NCBI GenBank assembly: GCA_002966495.1
Contig: CP016490.1
Coordinates: 2,790,001-2,854,000, forward strand
DNA from: Halomonas sp. GFAJ-1
GTDB lineage: Bacteria; Pseudomonadota; Gammaproteobacteria; Pseudomonadales; Halomonadaceae
Reading direction: 5' to 3'
Length of the DNA stretch: 64,000 nt
Shown here: positions 25,961 through 34,126 of the stretch, one piece after another
Position numbering within the stretch: the first letter of the stretch is position 1
How the letters are laid out: each line of letters opens with the position of its first letter
The notes under the pieces: model-generated
What the model was told of the DNA's origin: nothing
Seen by the model: the letters and a program-made list of their open reading frames with translations, nothing else
Database searches by the model: none
Made by a program: the position numbers and the translations under genes

Positions 25961-27982
25961 ATGACCGATACGCCCGTCACTGCCCCCGACAAACATCTCA
26001 CTATCACCTTGCCGGATAAGCGCCAGCTAACGCTGGCGTCGCCTACCTGCGTGGCTGAGATTGCGGCAGCTATTGGTCCCGGCCTGGCTCGCCAGGCGCT
26101 GGCAGGCCGCATCAATGGGCAATTGGTAGACGCCTGTGACCCCATCACCAGTGATGCTCACATACAGGTCATCACTCCCAACGACCCCGAAGGGCTGGAG
26201 ATCATCCGCCACTCCTGCGCCCACTTGGTCGGGCATGCCGTTAAGCAGCTTTACCCAAGCGCCGAGATGGTTATTGGGCCCGTTATTGATGACGGCTTCT
26301 ATTACGACATCGCCTATGAGCGCCCCTTTACACCTGAAGACTTGCAAGCCATCGAAACGCGTATGAAAGCTCTGATCGGCCAAGAGTACGATGTCGTCAA
26401 ACAACGCGTACCCCGCGACGAAGCCCTGGGTATCTTCCGCGAGCGCGGTGAGCGCTACAAGCAGCAGCTAATCGACGAAATGCCTAATGAACAGAGCCTT
26501 GGTCTCTACATTCATCAGGAGTACGTGGATATGTGCCGTGGCCCCCACGTACCCAATACGCGTTTCCTAAAACACTTCCAACTGACCAAACTCTCCGGCG
26601 CCTACTGGCGGGGCGATGCCCGCAATGCCCAGCTGCAGCGCGTCTACGGTACTGCCTGGGCTGATCGCAAGGCACTTAAGGCCTACCTTAAACGCCTGGA
26701 AGAAGCAGAAAAGCGTGACCACCGCCGCCTGGGGCGCCAGCTAGGGCTATTTCACTTTCAAGATGAAGCCCCCGGCGCCGTTTTCTGGCACCCCGACGGC
26801 TGGACAGTGCTACAGACACTGATTGCCTATATGCGCCGCCGCCAGCAAAACAGCGGTTATATCGAGGTCAACACCCCCGATATGATGGACCGTAGCTTGT
26901 GGGAGACCTCCGGCCACTGGCAGAACTACCAGGAGCACATGTTCACCACCCAGACCGAGGATGGCCGCTCGCTAGCGCTCAAACCCATGAACTGCCCGGG
27001 CAGTGTGCTGCTTTTTCGCCACGGTCTAAAAAGCTACCGCGACCTCCCCATTCGCATGGGAGAGTTCGGCAAGGTGCATCGCTACGAACCATCGGGTTCG
27101 CTACATGGGCTGCTGCGAGTGCGCCACTTCACCCAAGATGATGCCCACATTTACTGCACTCCCGAGCAAATGAACGACGAGTGCCGGCGGGTGGTAGCGC
27201 TAGTACTCGACATTTACCGCGAATTCGGCTTCAAAGACGTACGCCTGAAACTTTCCACTCGACCAGAAAACCGCATGGGAAGCGAGGCCGTATGGGATCG
27301 CCTTGAAGGTGCGCTGACTGCATCCCTGGAAGCGATGGGTCTGGACTACGAACTCAACCCTGGCGAAGGTGCGTTCTACGGCCCCAAACTGGAGTTCGTG
27401 CTGCGCGACGCCATCGGTCGCGACTGGCAGTGCGGCACCTTGCAGGTGGATATGAACCTGCCTGAGCGTTTTGGGCTCGACTATATCGACGAGCATGGCC
27501 AACGCCAACGCCCGGTGATGCTGCACCGCGCACTGTTTGGCTCATTAGAGCGCTTTCTCGGCATTCTTATCGAGCACCATGCGGGGAAACTGCCCGCATG
27601 GCTGGCACCGCAGCAAGCTGTCATTATGTCGATCACCGAATCCCAGGCCAACTATGCCAACACCCTAGCGGAAGCGCTGTGTGGTGCGGGGATTCGTGCC
27701 AAAGCTGATGTACGCAATGAAAAGATCGGCTACAAAATCCGCGAACAGACGCTTCAGCGAATTCCTTTTTTGCTGATCGTCGGCGGCCGTGAGACAGAAG
27801 AAGGCAACGTCACCCTACGCCATCGTGATGGCACTGATCTCGGCACTTTACCCGTAGATGAGGCGATCGCTCAATTAACAGAGCACAGCCGTGCCCCCGA
27901 CATTGATGCCCAGCGCCGCGAGCAAGCCAGTCGCTTACAAAGCTTGCACTCACCGGCATCCACAGAGGAGACCTCGGCATGA
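25961..27982 (+). CDS. thrS: Threonyl-tRNA synthetase, probable Zur-regulated paralogue
   Basis: A 673-residue class II synthetase. Domains in order: TGS (about 8-68), editing domain with HSCAHLVGHAV and the YVDMCRGPHV site (to about 235), catalytic domain (about 245-540), anticodon-binding domain (about 550-645). Motif 2 lies around FGKVHRYEPSG. Zinc ligands appear as MNCPGSV, TQDDAHIY and PVMLHRALFGSLERF, all intact. A hydrophilic tail of about 30 residues extends past the usual end. It overlaps pyrC by four bases. A housekeeping thrS elsewhere in the genome is expected. Confidence 0.94.
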   Translation: MTDTPVTAPDKHLTITLPDKRQLTLASPTCVAEIAAAIGPGLARQALAGRINGQLVDACDPITSDAHIQVITPNDPEGLEIIRHSCAHLVGHAVKQLYPSAEMVIGPVIDDGFYYDIAYERPFTPEDLQAIETRMKALIGQEYDVVKQRVPRDEALGIFRERGERYKQQLIDEMPNEQSLGLYIHQEYVDMCRGPHVPNTRFLKHFQLTKLSGAYWRGDARNAQLQRVYGTAWADRKALKAYLKRLEEAEKRDHRRLGRQLGLFHFQDEAPGAVFWHPDGWTVLQTLIAYMRRRQQNSGYIEVNTPDMMDRSLWETSGHWQNYQEHMFTTQTEDGRSLALKPMNCPGSVLLFRHGLKSYRDLPIRMGEFGKVHRYEPSGSLHGLLRVRHFTQDDAHIYCTPEQMNDECRRVVALVLDIYREFGFKDVRLKLSTRPENRMGSEAVWDRLEGALTASLEAMGLDYELNPGEGAFYGPKLEFVLRDAIGRDWQCGTLQVDMNLPERFGLDYIDEHGQRQRPVMLHRALFGSLERFLGILIEHHAGKLPAWLAPQQAVIMSITESQANYANTLAEALCGAGIRAKADVRNEKIGYKIREQTLQRIPFLLIVGGRETEEGNVTLRHRDGTDLGTLPVDEAIAQLTEHSRAPDIDAQRREQASRLQSLHSPASTEETSA

Positions 27983-29364
27983 CTACCACTGACGACATCA
28001 GTTCGCGGCTAACCCGCCGCCACGCTGACCTGCTGGTGCTCAACGGCCAGGTGGTCACACCGGCTGGCATCGAACGCCTGGATATCGCCTGCTTGGGCGG
28101 GCGTATCGTTGCGTTGGGGGAACTACGCGCTTGCTGGACGGCTGTCAACATCCTGGAGGCCGTGGGCCTGCACGTCCTGCCTGGGGTTATCGACACCCAA
28201 GTGCATTTCCGTGAACCCGGGCAAACTCACAAGGAGACCATCGAAGCAGGCACACGCGGTGCGGTGCTTGGCGGTGTTACTGGGATTTTTGAGATGCCCA
28301 ACACAACGCCGCTCACCCTTACACCAGGGGATCTACAGGCCAAGTTCGACCTTGCTCAAGGCCGCGCCTGGTGCGACTACGCTTTTTATATAGGCGGCTC
28401 GGCGGTCAATGCCGAGCGCTTAGCCGAACTTGAACGGCTAACCGGCTGCGCTGGTGTCAAAGTCTTTATGGGCAGCTCGTTCGGCGACCTGCTGGCCGAT
28501 GACGATGCCGTTTTACGGCGTATTTTGCGTCACGGCCAACGGCGTATGGCCGTGCATGCCGAAGATGAAGCCCGGCTTCGCGATCGCCGCGCCCTGGTCG
28601 ACGCCAGCGGCGACGTGTGCGACCACCCACACTGGCGTGATCCTGAAAGCGCGCTGATGGCGACTAAACGCATTGTAGAGATGGCCAATGAGGTCGGGCG
28701 ACGACTTCACGTACTGCATGTATCCACTGCCGACGAAATGGCCTATCTCGCTCACCACAAGCACCGCGTCAGCGTCGAAGTCACCCCTCACCACCTGACA
28801 CTCTGCGCACCAGAGTGCTACCAGCGCTTGGGCAGCTTGGCGCAGATGAACCCACCGGTACGCGATGGCACTCACCGTCAGGCACTTTGGCAAGCCATTC
28901 GCGACGGCGTAGTCGACGTGATCGGCAGCGACCACGCCCCGCATACCCGAAGCGAAAAATCCAAGCCCTACCCCAACTCTCCCAGCGGCATGACCGGTGT
29001 GCAGACCTTGGTGCCGATTATGCTCGATCACGTCAGCAAAGGGCGTTTGAGCCTGCAGCGGCTAGCCGATCTCACCAGCGCAGGGCCAGCTCGGCTATTT
29101 GGTATTGAAGGAAAAGGGCGCATTGCACTAGGCTATGATGCTGACCTTACTCTGGTCGACCTAAATACCGAGCGCCTGATCACTAATGAGTGGATCGCTA
29201 GCGTTAGCCGTTGGACGCCTTACCACGACAAACCAGTCACCGGCTGGCCGATAGCCACCGTGGTGCGCGGCCAAGCGGTGGTACGTGATGGCGCCCTAAT
29301 AGGCAGCCCCCAAGGGCAACCCATGGCATTTTTAGACGTGCCTAATTCTCACGCTGGAACATAG
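27979..29364 (+). CDS. pyrC: Dihydroorotase (class I, PyrC2 type)
   Basis: A 461-residue amidohydrolase that cyclises carbamoyl aspartate to dihydroorotate in pyrimidine synthesis. It has KVFMGSSFGDLL in place of the carbamylated-lysine region, MAVHAEDEAR, LHVLHVSTADE, VEVTPHHLTL and the catalytic aspartate in VIGSDHAPHTRSEK. The first metal motif, normally HVHFREPG, is QVHFREPG (Gln74, His76), so one expected ligand of the binuclear site is missing. This variant occurs in other dihydroorotases and would suit a low-zinc form. ATGA-coupled to thrS; last gene of the Zur operon proper. Confidence 0.92.
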   Translation: MTTTDDISSRLTRRHADLLVLNGQVVTPAGIERLDIACLGGRIVALGELRACWTAVNILEAVGLHVLPGVIDTQVHFREPGQTHKETIEAGTRGAVLGGVTGIFEMPNTTPLTLTPGDLQAKFDLAQGRAWCDYAFYIGGSAVNAERLAELERLTGCAGVKVFMGSSFGDLLADDDAVLRRILRHGQRRMAVHAEDEARLRDRRALVDASGDVCDHPHWRDPESALMATKRIVEMANEVGRRLHVLHVSTADEMAYLAHHKHRVSVEVTPHHLTLCAPECYQRLGSLAQMNPPVRDGTHRQALWQAIRDGVVDVIGSDHAPHTRSEKSKPYPNSPSGMTGVQTLVPIMLDHVSKGRLSLQRLADLTSAGPARLFGIEGKGRIALGYDADLTLVDLNTERLITNEWIASVSRWTPYHDKPVTGWPIATVVRGQAVVRDGALIGSPQGQPMAFLDVPNSHAGT

Positions 29365-29440
29365 ACGCAAAAATAGTTTCAAAGGCAAGCACAGGCCCCT
29401 TTAAGGGGGCACATAAGTTAATCAGCCAGGAGTCAACACC

Positions 29441-29965
29441 ATGCCTTTACTCGATAGTTTTACCGTTGACCACACGATAATGAATGCCCCAGCCGTGCGA
29501 GTTGCCAAAACCATGAACTCGCCCTCCGGCGATACCATCACCGTGTTCGATTTGCGCTTTAGCAAGCCCAATGAAGACATGATGGGTGAAAAAGGGATCC
29601 ACACCCTAGAGCACTTATTTGCCGGTTTTATGCGCAATCACTTAAACAGTGACAGTGTCGAAATTATTGATATTTCGCCGATGGGCTGCCGTACGGGGTT
29701 TTATATGAGCTTGCTGGGAAGCCCAAGCGAAGAAAGCGTGGGCAATGCGTGGCTGGCCGCCATGCGCGATGTCTTAGCGGTGAAGCGAATGGAGGAGATT
29801 CCAGAGCTCAACGAGTTTCAGTGCGGCACCTTCGTTATGCACTCGCTAAACGATGCTCAACAGATCGCTCAGAGCATTATTGATCAAGGTATTGGGATCA
29901 ATAAAAACGATGACATTGCCCTCAGTCCTGAGCGGCTAGAAGCATTGGGTAATGACGTTAAATAA
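29441..29965 (+). CDS. luxS: S-ribosylhomocysteine lyase
   Basis: A 174-residue enzyme that splits S-ribosylhomocysteine to homocysteine and the AI-2 precursor. Metal ligands are His54 and His58 in HTLEH and Cys128 in FQCGTFVMHS; the catalytic cysteine is Cys83 in PMGCRTGFYMS. The start has an AGGAG site. It follows pyrC after 76 bases with no Zur box of its own visible, so it may be read from the operon promoter or from an independent one. A strong hairpin follows. The enzyme uses Fe2+ or other divalent metals, which may explain the company it keeps. Confidence 0.95.
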   Translation: MPLLDSFTVDHTIMNAPAVRVAKTMNSPSGDTITVFDLRFSKPNEDMMGEKGIHTLEHLFAGFMRNHLNSDSVEIIDISPMGCRTGFYMSLLGSPSEESVGNAWLAAMRDVLAVKRMEEIPELNEFQCGTFVMHSLNDAQQIAQSIIDQGIGINKNDDIALSPERLEALGNDVK

Positions 29966-29976
29966 CAGCCTAAGGC

Positions 29977-30014
29977 GGACAACAGCTTAAGCTGTTGTCC
30001 AGTGCGTCCTTTTT
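29977..30014. terminator. Bidirectional terminator between luxS and the His-rich gene
   Basis: Bases 29977-30000 form a perfect 24-bp palindrome centred on GCTTAAGC with arms starting GGACAACA. A run of five T residues follows at 30010-30014. It sits just after luxS and 18 bases past the stop of the convergent histidine-rich gene. Confidence 0.75.
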
Positions 30015-30018
30015 GGTT

Positions 30019-30366
30019 TTAACGAATAACCGTCACAGGGCCGTGATCGTCACAGTGATCACCGTGAGGATGATGTAAGTGGCCATCGACTAAGTAGTCT
30101 ACATGGTCGCCATGGGGAATGGCTTCGTGGCCGCAATCTGGGCCGTGTACGTGGTCCGCATCATGACCTGCACATTGATGATTAGGTGTGCACGCATCAG
30201 GGTTTTTGTCCGACACTTCAATCGCATGCTCATCAACATGATCGCCATGAGAGTGGTGCAGTTGACCATCGTGCAAGTAATCAACATGGCCATCATGCTC
30301 AATTTGCGTATGGCCGCAATTCGGGCCGTGCTCATGCGGGTGGTTTTGATGAATATTGCAGCTCAT
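30019..30366 (-). CDS. Histidine-rich two-repeat protein, probable zinc-binding/buffering
   Basis: A 115-residue soluble protein, start ATG 30366 with an excellent AAGGAG site five bases upstream. It consists of two tandem units of about 45 residues, each with HGPxCGH, a DHVDYLxDGxLHHxHGDH core and a trailing DxH. About a quarter of residues are histidine, with several cysteines and many aspartates. There is no signal peptide, so it is cytoplasmic. It is beside the zinc-starvation operon and convergent to luxS. A role in zinc storage, buffering or delivery is inference from composition and location; no named family is claimed. Confidence 0.75.
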   Translation of the reverse strand: MSCNIHQNHPHEHGPNCGHTQIEHDGHVDYLHDGQLHHSHGDHVDEHAIEVSDKNPDACTPNHQCAGHDADHVHGPDCGHEAIPHGDHVDYLVDGHLHHPHGDHCDDHGPVTVIR

Positions 30367-30412
30367 CGTTGTCTCCTTGGATAGCATAGCCAAATAAAGA
30401 TGATAGTAGGTA

Positions 30413-30592
30413 TTACACGGATGCTTCGACCTCTTCATCGGCATGGGCCAGCGCGTTTTCAATCAACTCAACAACATGCTGATCGGCCAAGCGATAGTCA
30501 AGATGCCTCGCATCGCGGCGTCGGACTGTATCCGGCTCCTCAATCAAAAGCTTCGCTGAAGGATTCAACATCGGTGGATAATCCTTGCCCAT
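30413..30592 (-). pseudogene. Small ORF or C-terminal gene remnant, family unknown
   Basis: A 59-codon frame from ATG 30592 reads GKDYPPMLNPSAKLLIEEPD, then TVRRRDARHLDYRLADQHV and VELIENALAHADEEVEAS. It looks like real coding sequence but has no ribosome-binding site. Just upstream in another frame is a coding-like segment (KWLERRFQKARNIWGQVEVL), so this may be the end of a gene broken by frameshift. I do not recognise the family. Confidence 0.4.
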
Positions 30593-31029
30593 GGCAACGG
30601 TAGCGCCTTACGCAGTACCTCTACCTGACCCCAAATGTTGCGCGCCTTCTGGAACCGTCGTTCCAGCCATTTAATCCAACAGCGCTCCACTCAATATCGG
30701 AATGCCTACAGTGATTTGAGGTGTTAATTTTTGTTAGACTGTATATCTAAAATTCGCGCCTGCTGCACTACCCGGAATGTCCGTTTTGGGTCGTTACCAA
30801 CTAGCGGCTACCATTCAAAACTCTTCAGAGGACAGTATCTGAAAGAATAAAGGATGCCAGTTCCCCCTTACGAGCTGTATCAGTGAAGTTTTTGAGGGAA
30901 TTGAGCCATGGAAGCGAGTATCATAAAAACGACTTACGAAGAGAGAGCGTCCAGAGAAGTCTATTTCTATTCTGTGAGAGCCAAAATCAAAGTATGGGCC
31001 GAGGTATGGGCTGGCTAAATTTCAGACAC
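30593..31029. other. Intergenic stretch left of the genomic island
   Basis: Apart from the coding-like scrap noted with the preceding entry (about 30600-30690, minus strand), I see no gene. A 101-codon plus-strand frame at 30883-31188 spans the terminator and the att site and has no credible start context, so it is not called. Confidence 0.5.
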
Positions 31030-31055
31030 AAAAAAGCCGCTGAAATCAGCGGCTT
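31030..31055 (-). terminator. Probable original tRNA-Ser terminator, displaced by the island
   Basis: AAGCCGCTG / CAGCGGCTT (31034-31042 and 31047-31055) forms a 9-bp stem with a T run on the minus-strand side (31030-31035). It lies 12 bases outside the left att repeat, the position the tRNA-Ser terminator would have had before the island was inserted. Confidence 0.7.
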
Positions 31056-31067
31056 AATCGTAATATA

Positions 31068-31081
31068 TGGCGGAGGGACAG
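31068..31081. repeat. Left attachment site (att core) of the island
   Basis: TGGCGGAGGGACAG repeats exactly the last 14 bases of the tRNA-Ser gene (49696-49709, minus-strand tRNA including the encoded CCA). After the G at 31081 the sequence diverges from the tRNA. This marks the far end of the island. Confidence 0.85.
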
Positions 31082-31130
31082 TCCGCTTACGTCCATTTAA
31101 AAACAATAGCTTAAATAGATTTTTATTTTT

Positions 31131-31152
31131 ACCCAACACCCCACCCAACATA
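31131..31152. repeat. Left integrase arm-type repeat
   Basis: A 22-bp sequence beginning ACCCAACACCCCACCCAA is repeated in the same orientation with one mismatch at 49554-49575, just inside the other island end. Both copies are followed within about 10 bases by GCGCTTG and then TATGC motifs. Paired repeats internal to both att sites suit arm-type binding sites of the tyrosine integrase. Confidence 0.65.
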
Positions 31153-31252
31153 AAAAAAGGCGCTTGGATGCGCTTCTATGCTACGTGATGCAATGATTTT
31201 CAAGCCTAGAAACTAATCACGATACCTACAGAAATTGCCATCACCACTGATA

Positions 31253-31831
31253 TCACCTCTTCCTTATAATGACATTCAGCCAAAACTCGTCTTCCCGTAA
31301 GGAGCGGCGGTCTGCTGTCTTCCAAAGCTTAACCACATCTACTTTAAGTGGAGATACCACAAAGGATGTGAAACGCTCCTCGTTTAAATCAATGAAATGC
31401 CGCCCGTCCTTGTCACGCTCCTGACTGCCCCACTTAAACGAGCAATACATCACACCACTGGATTTGAGAGAGCTTACAAGACGCTCCACAGCGTCAGGCA
31501 ATTGATCGGCAGTCAGGTGAAGTAGCGAAGCACACGCCCAAACCGCATCAAAGTACTCCTGCCATGTTATTTCATGGAATGGTAAGCAGTGCGCACGTTG
31601 CCCGATATGCGTAGAAGCAAGATCACAAAGGGTTTGAGATGCATCAATGGCTGTGACCACATAACCTTGATCCTTAAAGTTTTTGGCATCTCGCCCTGAA
31701 CCACAGCCCGCATCCAAGATACGACCACCTGGGGGCACATAAGGTAGAAATTCCTTATACAGTGGCGACATATCCACGTTGACCGTGGATGCAAAAAACG
31801 CTGCCGCATGCTGATCGTAGAAATTATTCAT
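31253..31831 (-). CDS. Class I SAM-dependent methyltransferase
   Basis: A 192-residue Rossmann-fold methyltransferase. Motif I is RILDAGCGSGRDAKNF (residues about 37-52), the acidic end of strand 2 is VTAIDAS, and the post-motif IV region is FDAVWACASLLHL. There is no NPPF/DPPY motif, so it is more like small-molecule or protein methylases (TehB-like) than DNA methylases. It begins three bases after the HNH gene stop, so the two are co-translated. The substrate is unknown; pairing with an HNH nuclease in a defence island suggests a shared role. Confidence 0.8.
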   Translation of the reverse strand: MNNFYDQHAAAFFASTVNVDMSPLYKEFLPYVPPGGRILDAGCGSGRDAKNFKDQGYVVTAIDASQTLCDLASTHIGQRAHCLPFHEITWQEYFDAVWACASLLHLTADQLPDAVERLVSSLKSSGVMYCSFKWGSQERDKDGRHFIDLNEERFTSFVVSPLKVDVVKLWKTADRRSLREDEFWLNVIIRKR

Positions 31832-31834
31832 ATT

Positions 31835-32854
31835 TTAAAACATTGGATCATCTAGTGGCTCAGGCTCCCATGTGTGTATTAGGATCGATTTTGCTTGGTT
31901 ATAGCAGCTTTGAAGAAACCTGCGTCGTGCAGGTTCATCTTTTCCGGTCTGCAGAATAAGCGTTTCTCTAAGTGGGTGATGGCTTGTAATTAGATATTCA
32001 TTGCGTTGGTGCAAGCGTGCCAGCAAATTCAGTGATGGCAATCTAGCTAATTTTCCGCCACTACCACGATTGCACTCCTGGCTTGATAAAACCAAATTCC
32101 AGACCCCATCAAGGTTGGGAATGATGCTCTTGTCTTTCAGTGTGTGTGGGAAAAAGTGATCTACATCCGCCCTTTCGGCATTCCCCGAACAAATGCTAAT
32201 TTTTTTAAACGAGTAGAAACACCGCCCTTTTTGATAACCGTTGAGCGCATCCCTGCAAGAGGTAATATTGACGCGCCTATGCACCTGGTTAGTAAAAAGC
32301 AATTCATTTTGAGCATCATGCTGAACAGTGATGAGGTTCCGAGATAGATTCATCGACCAAGCGCTTTCTACCAATCGCCAACGTGCTTCGGTCTCGTCGT
32401 AAAGCGAACCTGGCTGCTGCTCTCTAAACAAAGAATAAAAATTATCCGTCAAGCGAATACCACTATTTTGGCGTCGCTCGTCTATGAAAAAACGCTGAGG
32501 CAAATCGCCACTGTTTACGTTATGAAAGGCATCGATCACGTTTGTAAAGCCGAGCTTTACAGTCGTATTTATTAAAGAAACTTTGGTGGTCTCTCCATGA
32601 TTAAATTTTCGGCATTCATCCAGAAACCGGCTGCTCGATGAGGTGGCCTGCTTGTCGTTACCCTGAAGATGCTCACAGATATGCTTGGCATAGGGCACGG
32701 CCAGTTGTTCCAAGGTAACTAATTCATGGTCACTTGGGGATAGGTCAATGAGAGCTTTAGACAGAGCAAACTTATATGAAGCGACATTTCGGCCAAAAAG
32801 AATAACTGAACGCCAGTAGTTTTCGAGTGTTGGTTCCGATGTATAGAAATCCAT
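31835..32854 (-). CDS. HNH endonuclease domain protein
   Basis: A 339-residue protein with a C-terminal HNH nuclease domain (about 195-270). The catalytic core is RADVDHFFPH (Asp232-His233), then GVWNLVLSSQECNRGSGGK with the second conserved Asn253 and a distal cysteine. The structural zinc cysteines typical of HNH (CxxC before the DH) are reduced to RCFYS, so the zinc knuckle may be absent. The N-terminal 190 residues are helical and unrecognised. The start has a GGAGAC site. An IS3 element sits 57 bases upstream, possibly cutting it from its former promoter or partner. Confidence 0.78.
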   Translation of the reverse strand: MDFYTSEPTLENYWRSVILFGRNVASYKFALSKALIDLSPSDHELVTLEQLAVPYAKHICEHLQGNDKQATSSSSRFLDECRKFNHGETTKVSLINTTVKLGFTNVIDAFHNVNSGDLPQRFFIDERRQNSGIRLTDNFYSLFREQQPGSLYDETEARWRLVESAWSMNLSRNLITVQHDAQNELLFTNQVHRRVNITSCRDALNGYQKGRCFYSFKKISICSGNAERADVDHFFPHTLKDKSIIPNLDGVWNLVLSSQECNRGSGGKLARLPSLNLLARLHQRNEYLITSHHPLRETLILQTGKDEPARRRFLQSCYNQAKSILIHTWEPEPLDDPMF

Positions 32855-32972
32855 TTCGTCTCCACGAAAAACGTTGTAGAAGATTCACTAGCTCATCCAA
32901 CATCAACAACTGAATCGCCCCAGGTTTCGTAGACACCTCCAGGCCTTATACTAAAGGTATCTAGGAGGAACC

Positions 32973-33251
32973 ATGAGCTATCCCCGCTACACTGAAGAAT
33001 TCAAAATCGAAGCCGTCAAGCAGGTGGTAGAGCGCGGCCATCGCGTGGCCGAGGTCGCTGAGCGGCTAGGCGTGTCAGGTCACAGCCTGTACATCTGGAT
33101 CAAGCGCTACGATAAGCCGGTAGAACAACGGCAAGAAGATGATGATCTCCAAGCTGAAAACCGTCGTTTGAAGGCCGAGCTCAAACGCGTATCAGAAGAG
33201 CGAGACATATTAAAAAAGGCCACCGCGTACTTCGCCAGGGAGTCCGACTGA
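32973..33251 (+). CDS. IS3-family transposase OrfA
   Basis: A 92-residue protein with a helix-turn-helix (YTEEFKIEAVKQVVERGHRV, then AEVAERLGVSGHSLYIWIKR) and a C-terminal leucine-rich coiled coil (AENRRLKAELKRVSEERDIL). The start follows an AGGAGG site. A slippery A6G run (33212-33218), in the codons TTA AAA AAG, can shift ribosomes -1 into the orfB frame to make the OrfAB transposase. Confidence 0.95.
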   Translation: MSYPRYTEEFKIEAVKQVVERGHRVAEVAERLGVSGHSLYIWIKRYDKPVEQRQEDDDLQAENRRLKAELKRVSEERDILKKATAYFARESD

Positions 33252-33298
33252 GGTACGCGTTTATTCAAAATTATGCGAGCCAATATTCGGTACGTCGC

Positions 33299-34126
33299 TT
33301 GTGTCAGATGATGGCAGTGCACCCCAGCGGTTACTACGCATGGTGTAAAAAAGCGCTCTCTAATCGAGCGCGAGAAGATGAGCGCTTGCTGGGATTGATC
33401 AAGCACTCCTGGCTTGAAAGCGGCGGTGTATATGGCTATCGCAAGGTCTACCAGGACTTGCGTGAAGCTGGCGAAGCTTGCGGGAAGCACCGTGTGGCGC
33501 GTCTTATGAGTAGGGAAGGTTTACGTTCTCAGACAGGCTATCGACGACGCCCTGGCGGCTATGGCGGTGGAAAACCGGCTGTTGTATCCCCTAACCATTT
33601 AGACCGTCAGTTTGAAGTAACAGCGCCAAATGTTACTTGGGTGACGGACATCACGTACATCCGCACTTATGAAGGCTGGCTTTACTTAGCGGTAGTTATC
33701 GACCTGTTTTCTCGTCAAGTGGTTGGCTGGTCGATGAAGTCTCGCATGACTACGGAGTTGGTACTGGATGCTTTGTTATCAGCAGTCTGGCGACGCAAGC
33801 CACAAGGAACGGTGATGGTGCATTCGGATCAAGGAAGCCAGTTTAGCAGTGGAGACTGGCAAAGCTTTCTGAAAGCGAATCACTTGGTAGGCAGCATGAG
33901 CCGACGTGGTAACTGTCATGACAACGCCGTTGCTGAAAGCTTCTTTCAACTTCTAAAGCGAGAGCGAATCAAGCGACAGATTTATTCAACACGCGAAGCA
34001 GCTAGATGTGACGTGTTCAATTATATTGAAATGTTTTACAACCCAAAGCGCCGACACGGCACAAGTGATAACTTGTCACCGGTTGAGTATGAAAGGCGTT
34101 ACTTTAAGAGCCTAACGGGTGTCTAG
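33299..34126 (+). CDS. IS3-family transposase OrfB (DDE integrase domain)
   Basis: A 275-residue integrase-core protein. The catalytic residues are the first Asp in VTWVTDITYIRT, the second in MVHSDQGSQFSS, and the Glu in HDNAVAESFFQLLKRE. HPSGYYAW and RRKPQGT segments are typical of the family. The same frame is open upstream to the A6G site (reading RLRYAFIQNYASQYSVRRL), so the functional product is probably the OrfAB fusion made by -1 frameshifting; the TTG at 33299 is only the first conventional start. Confidence 0.95.
   Translation: MCQMMAVHPSGYYAWCKKALSNRAREDERLLGLIKHSWLESGGVYGYRKVYQDLREAGEACGKHRVARLMSREGLRSQTGYRRRPGGYGGGKPAVVSPNHLDRQFEVTAPNVTWVTDITYIRTYEGWLYLAVVIDLFSRQVVGWSMKSRMTTELVLDALLSAVWRRKPQGTVMVHSDQGSQFSSGDWQSFLKANHLVGSMSRRGNCHDNAVAESFFQLLKRERIKRQIYSTREAARCDVFNYIEMFYNPKRRHGTSDNLSPVEYERRYFKSLTGV

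Noticed and set aside
29977..30000. 24-bp palindrome after luxS as a protein-binding operator
   Set aside because: Its place between two convergent gene ends with a T run nearby fits a terminator better.
30883..31188. 101-codon plus-strand open frame at the left island edge
   Set aside because: It runs through the displaced tRNA terminator, the att core and the arm repeat, has no ribosome-binding site and no protein-like pattern.
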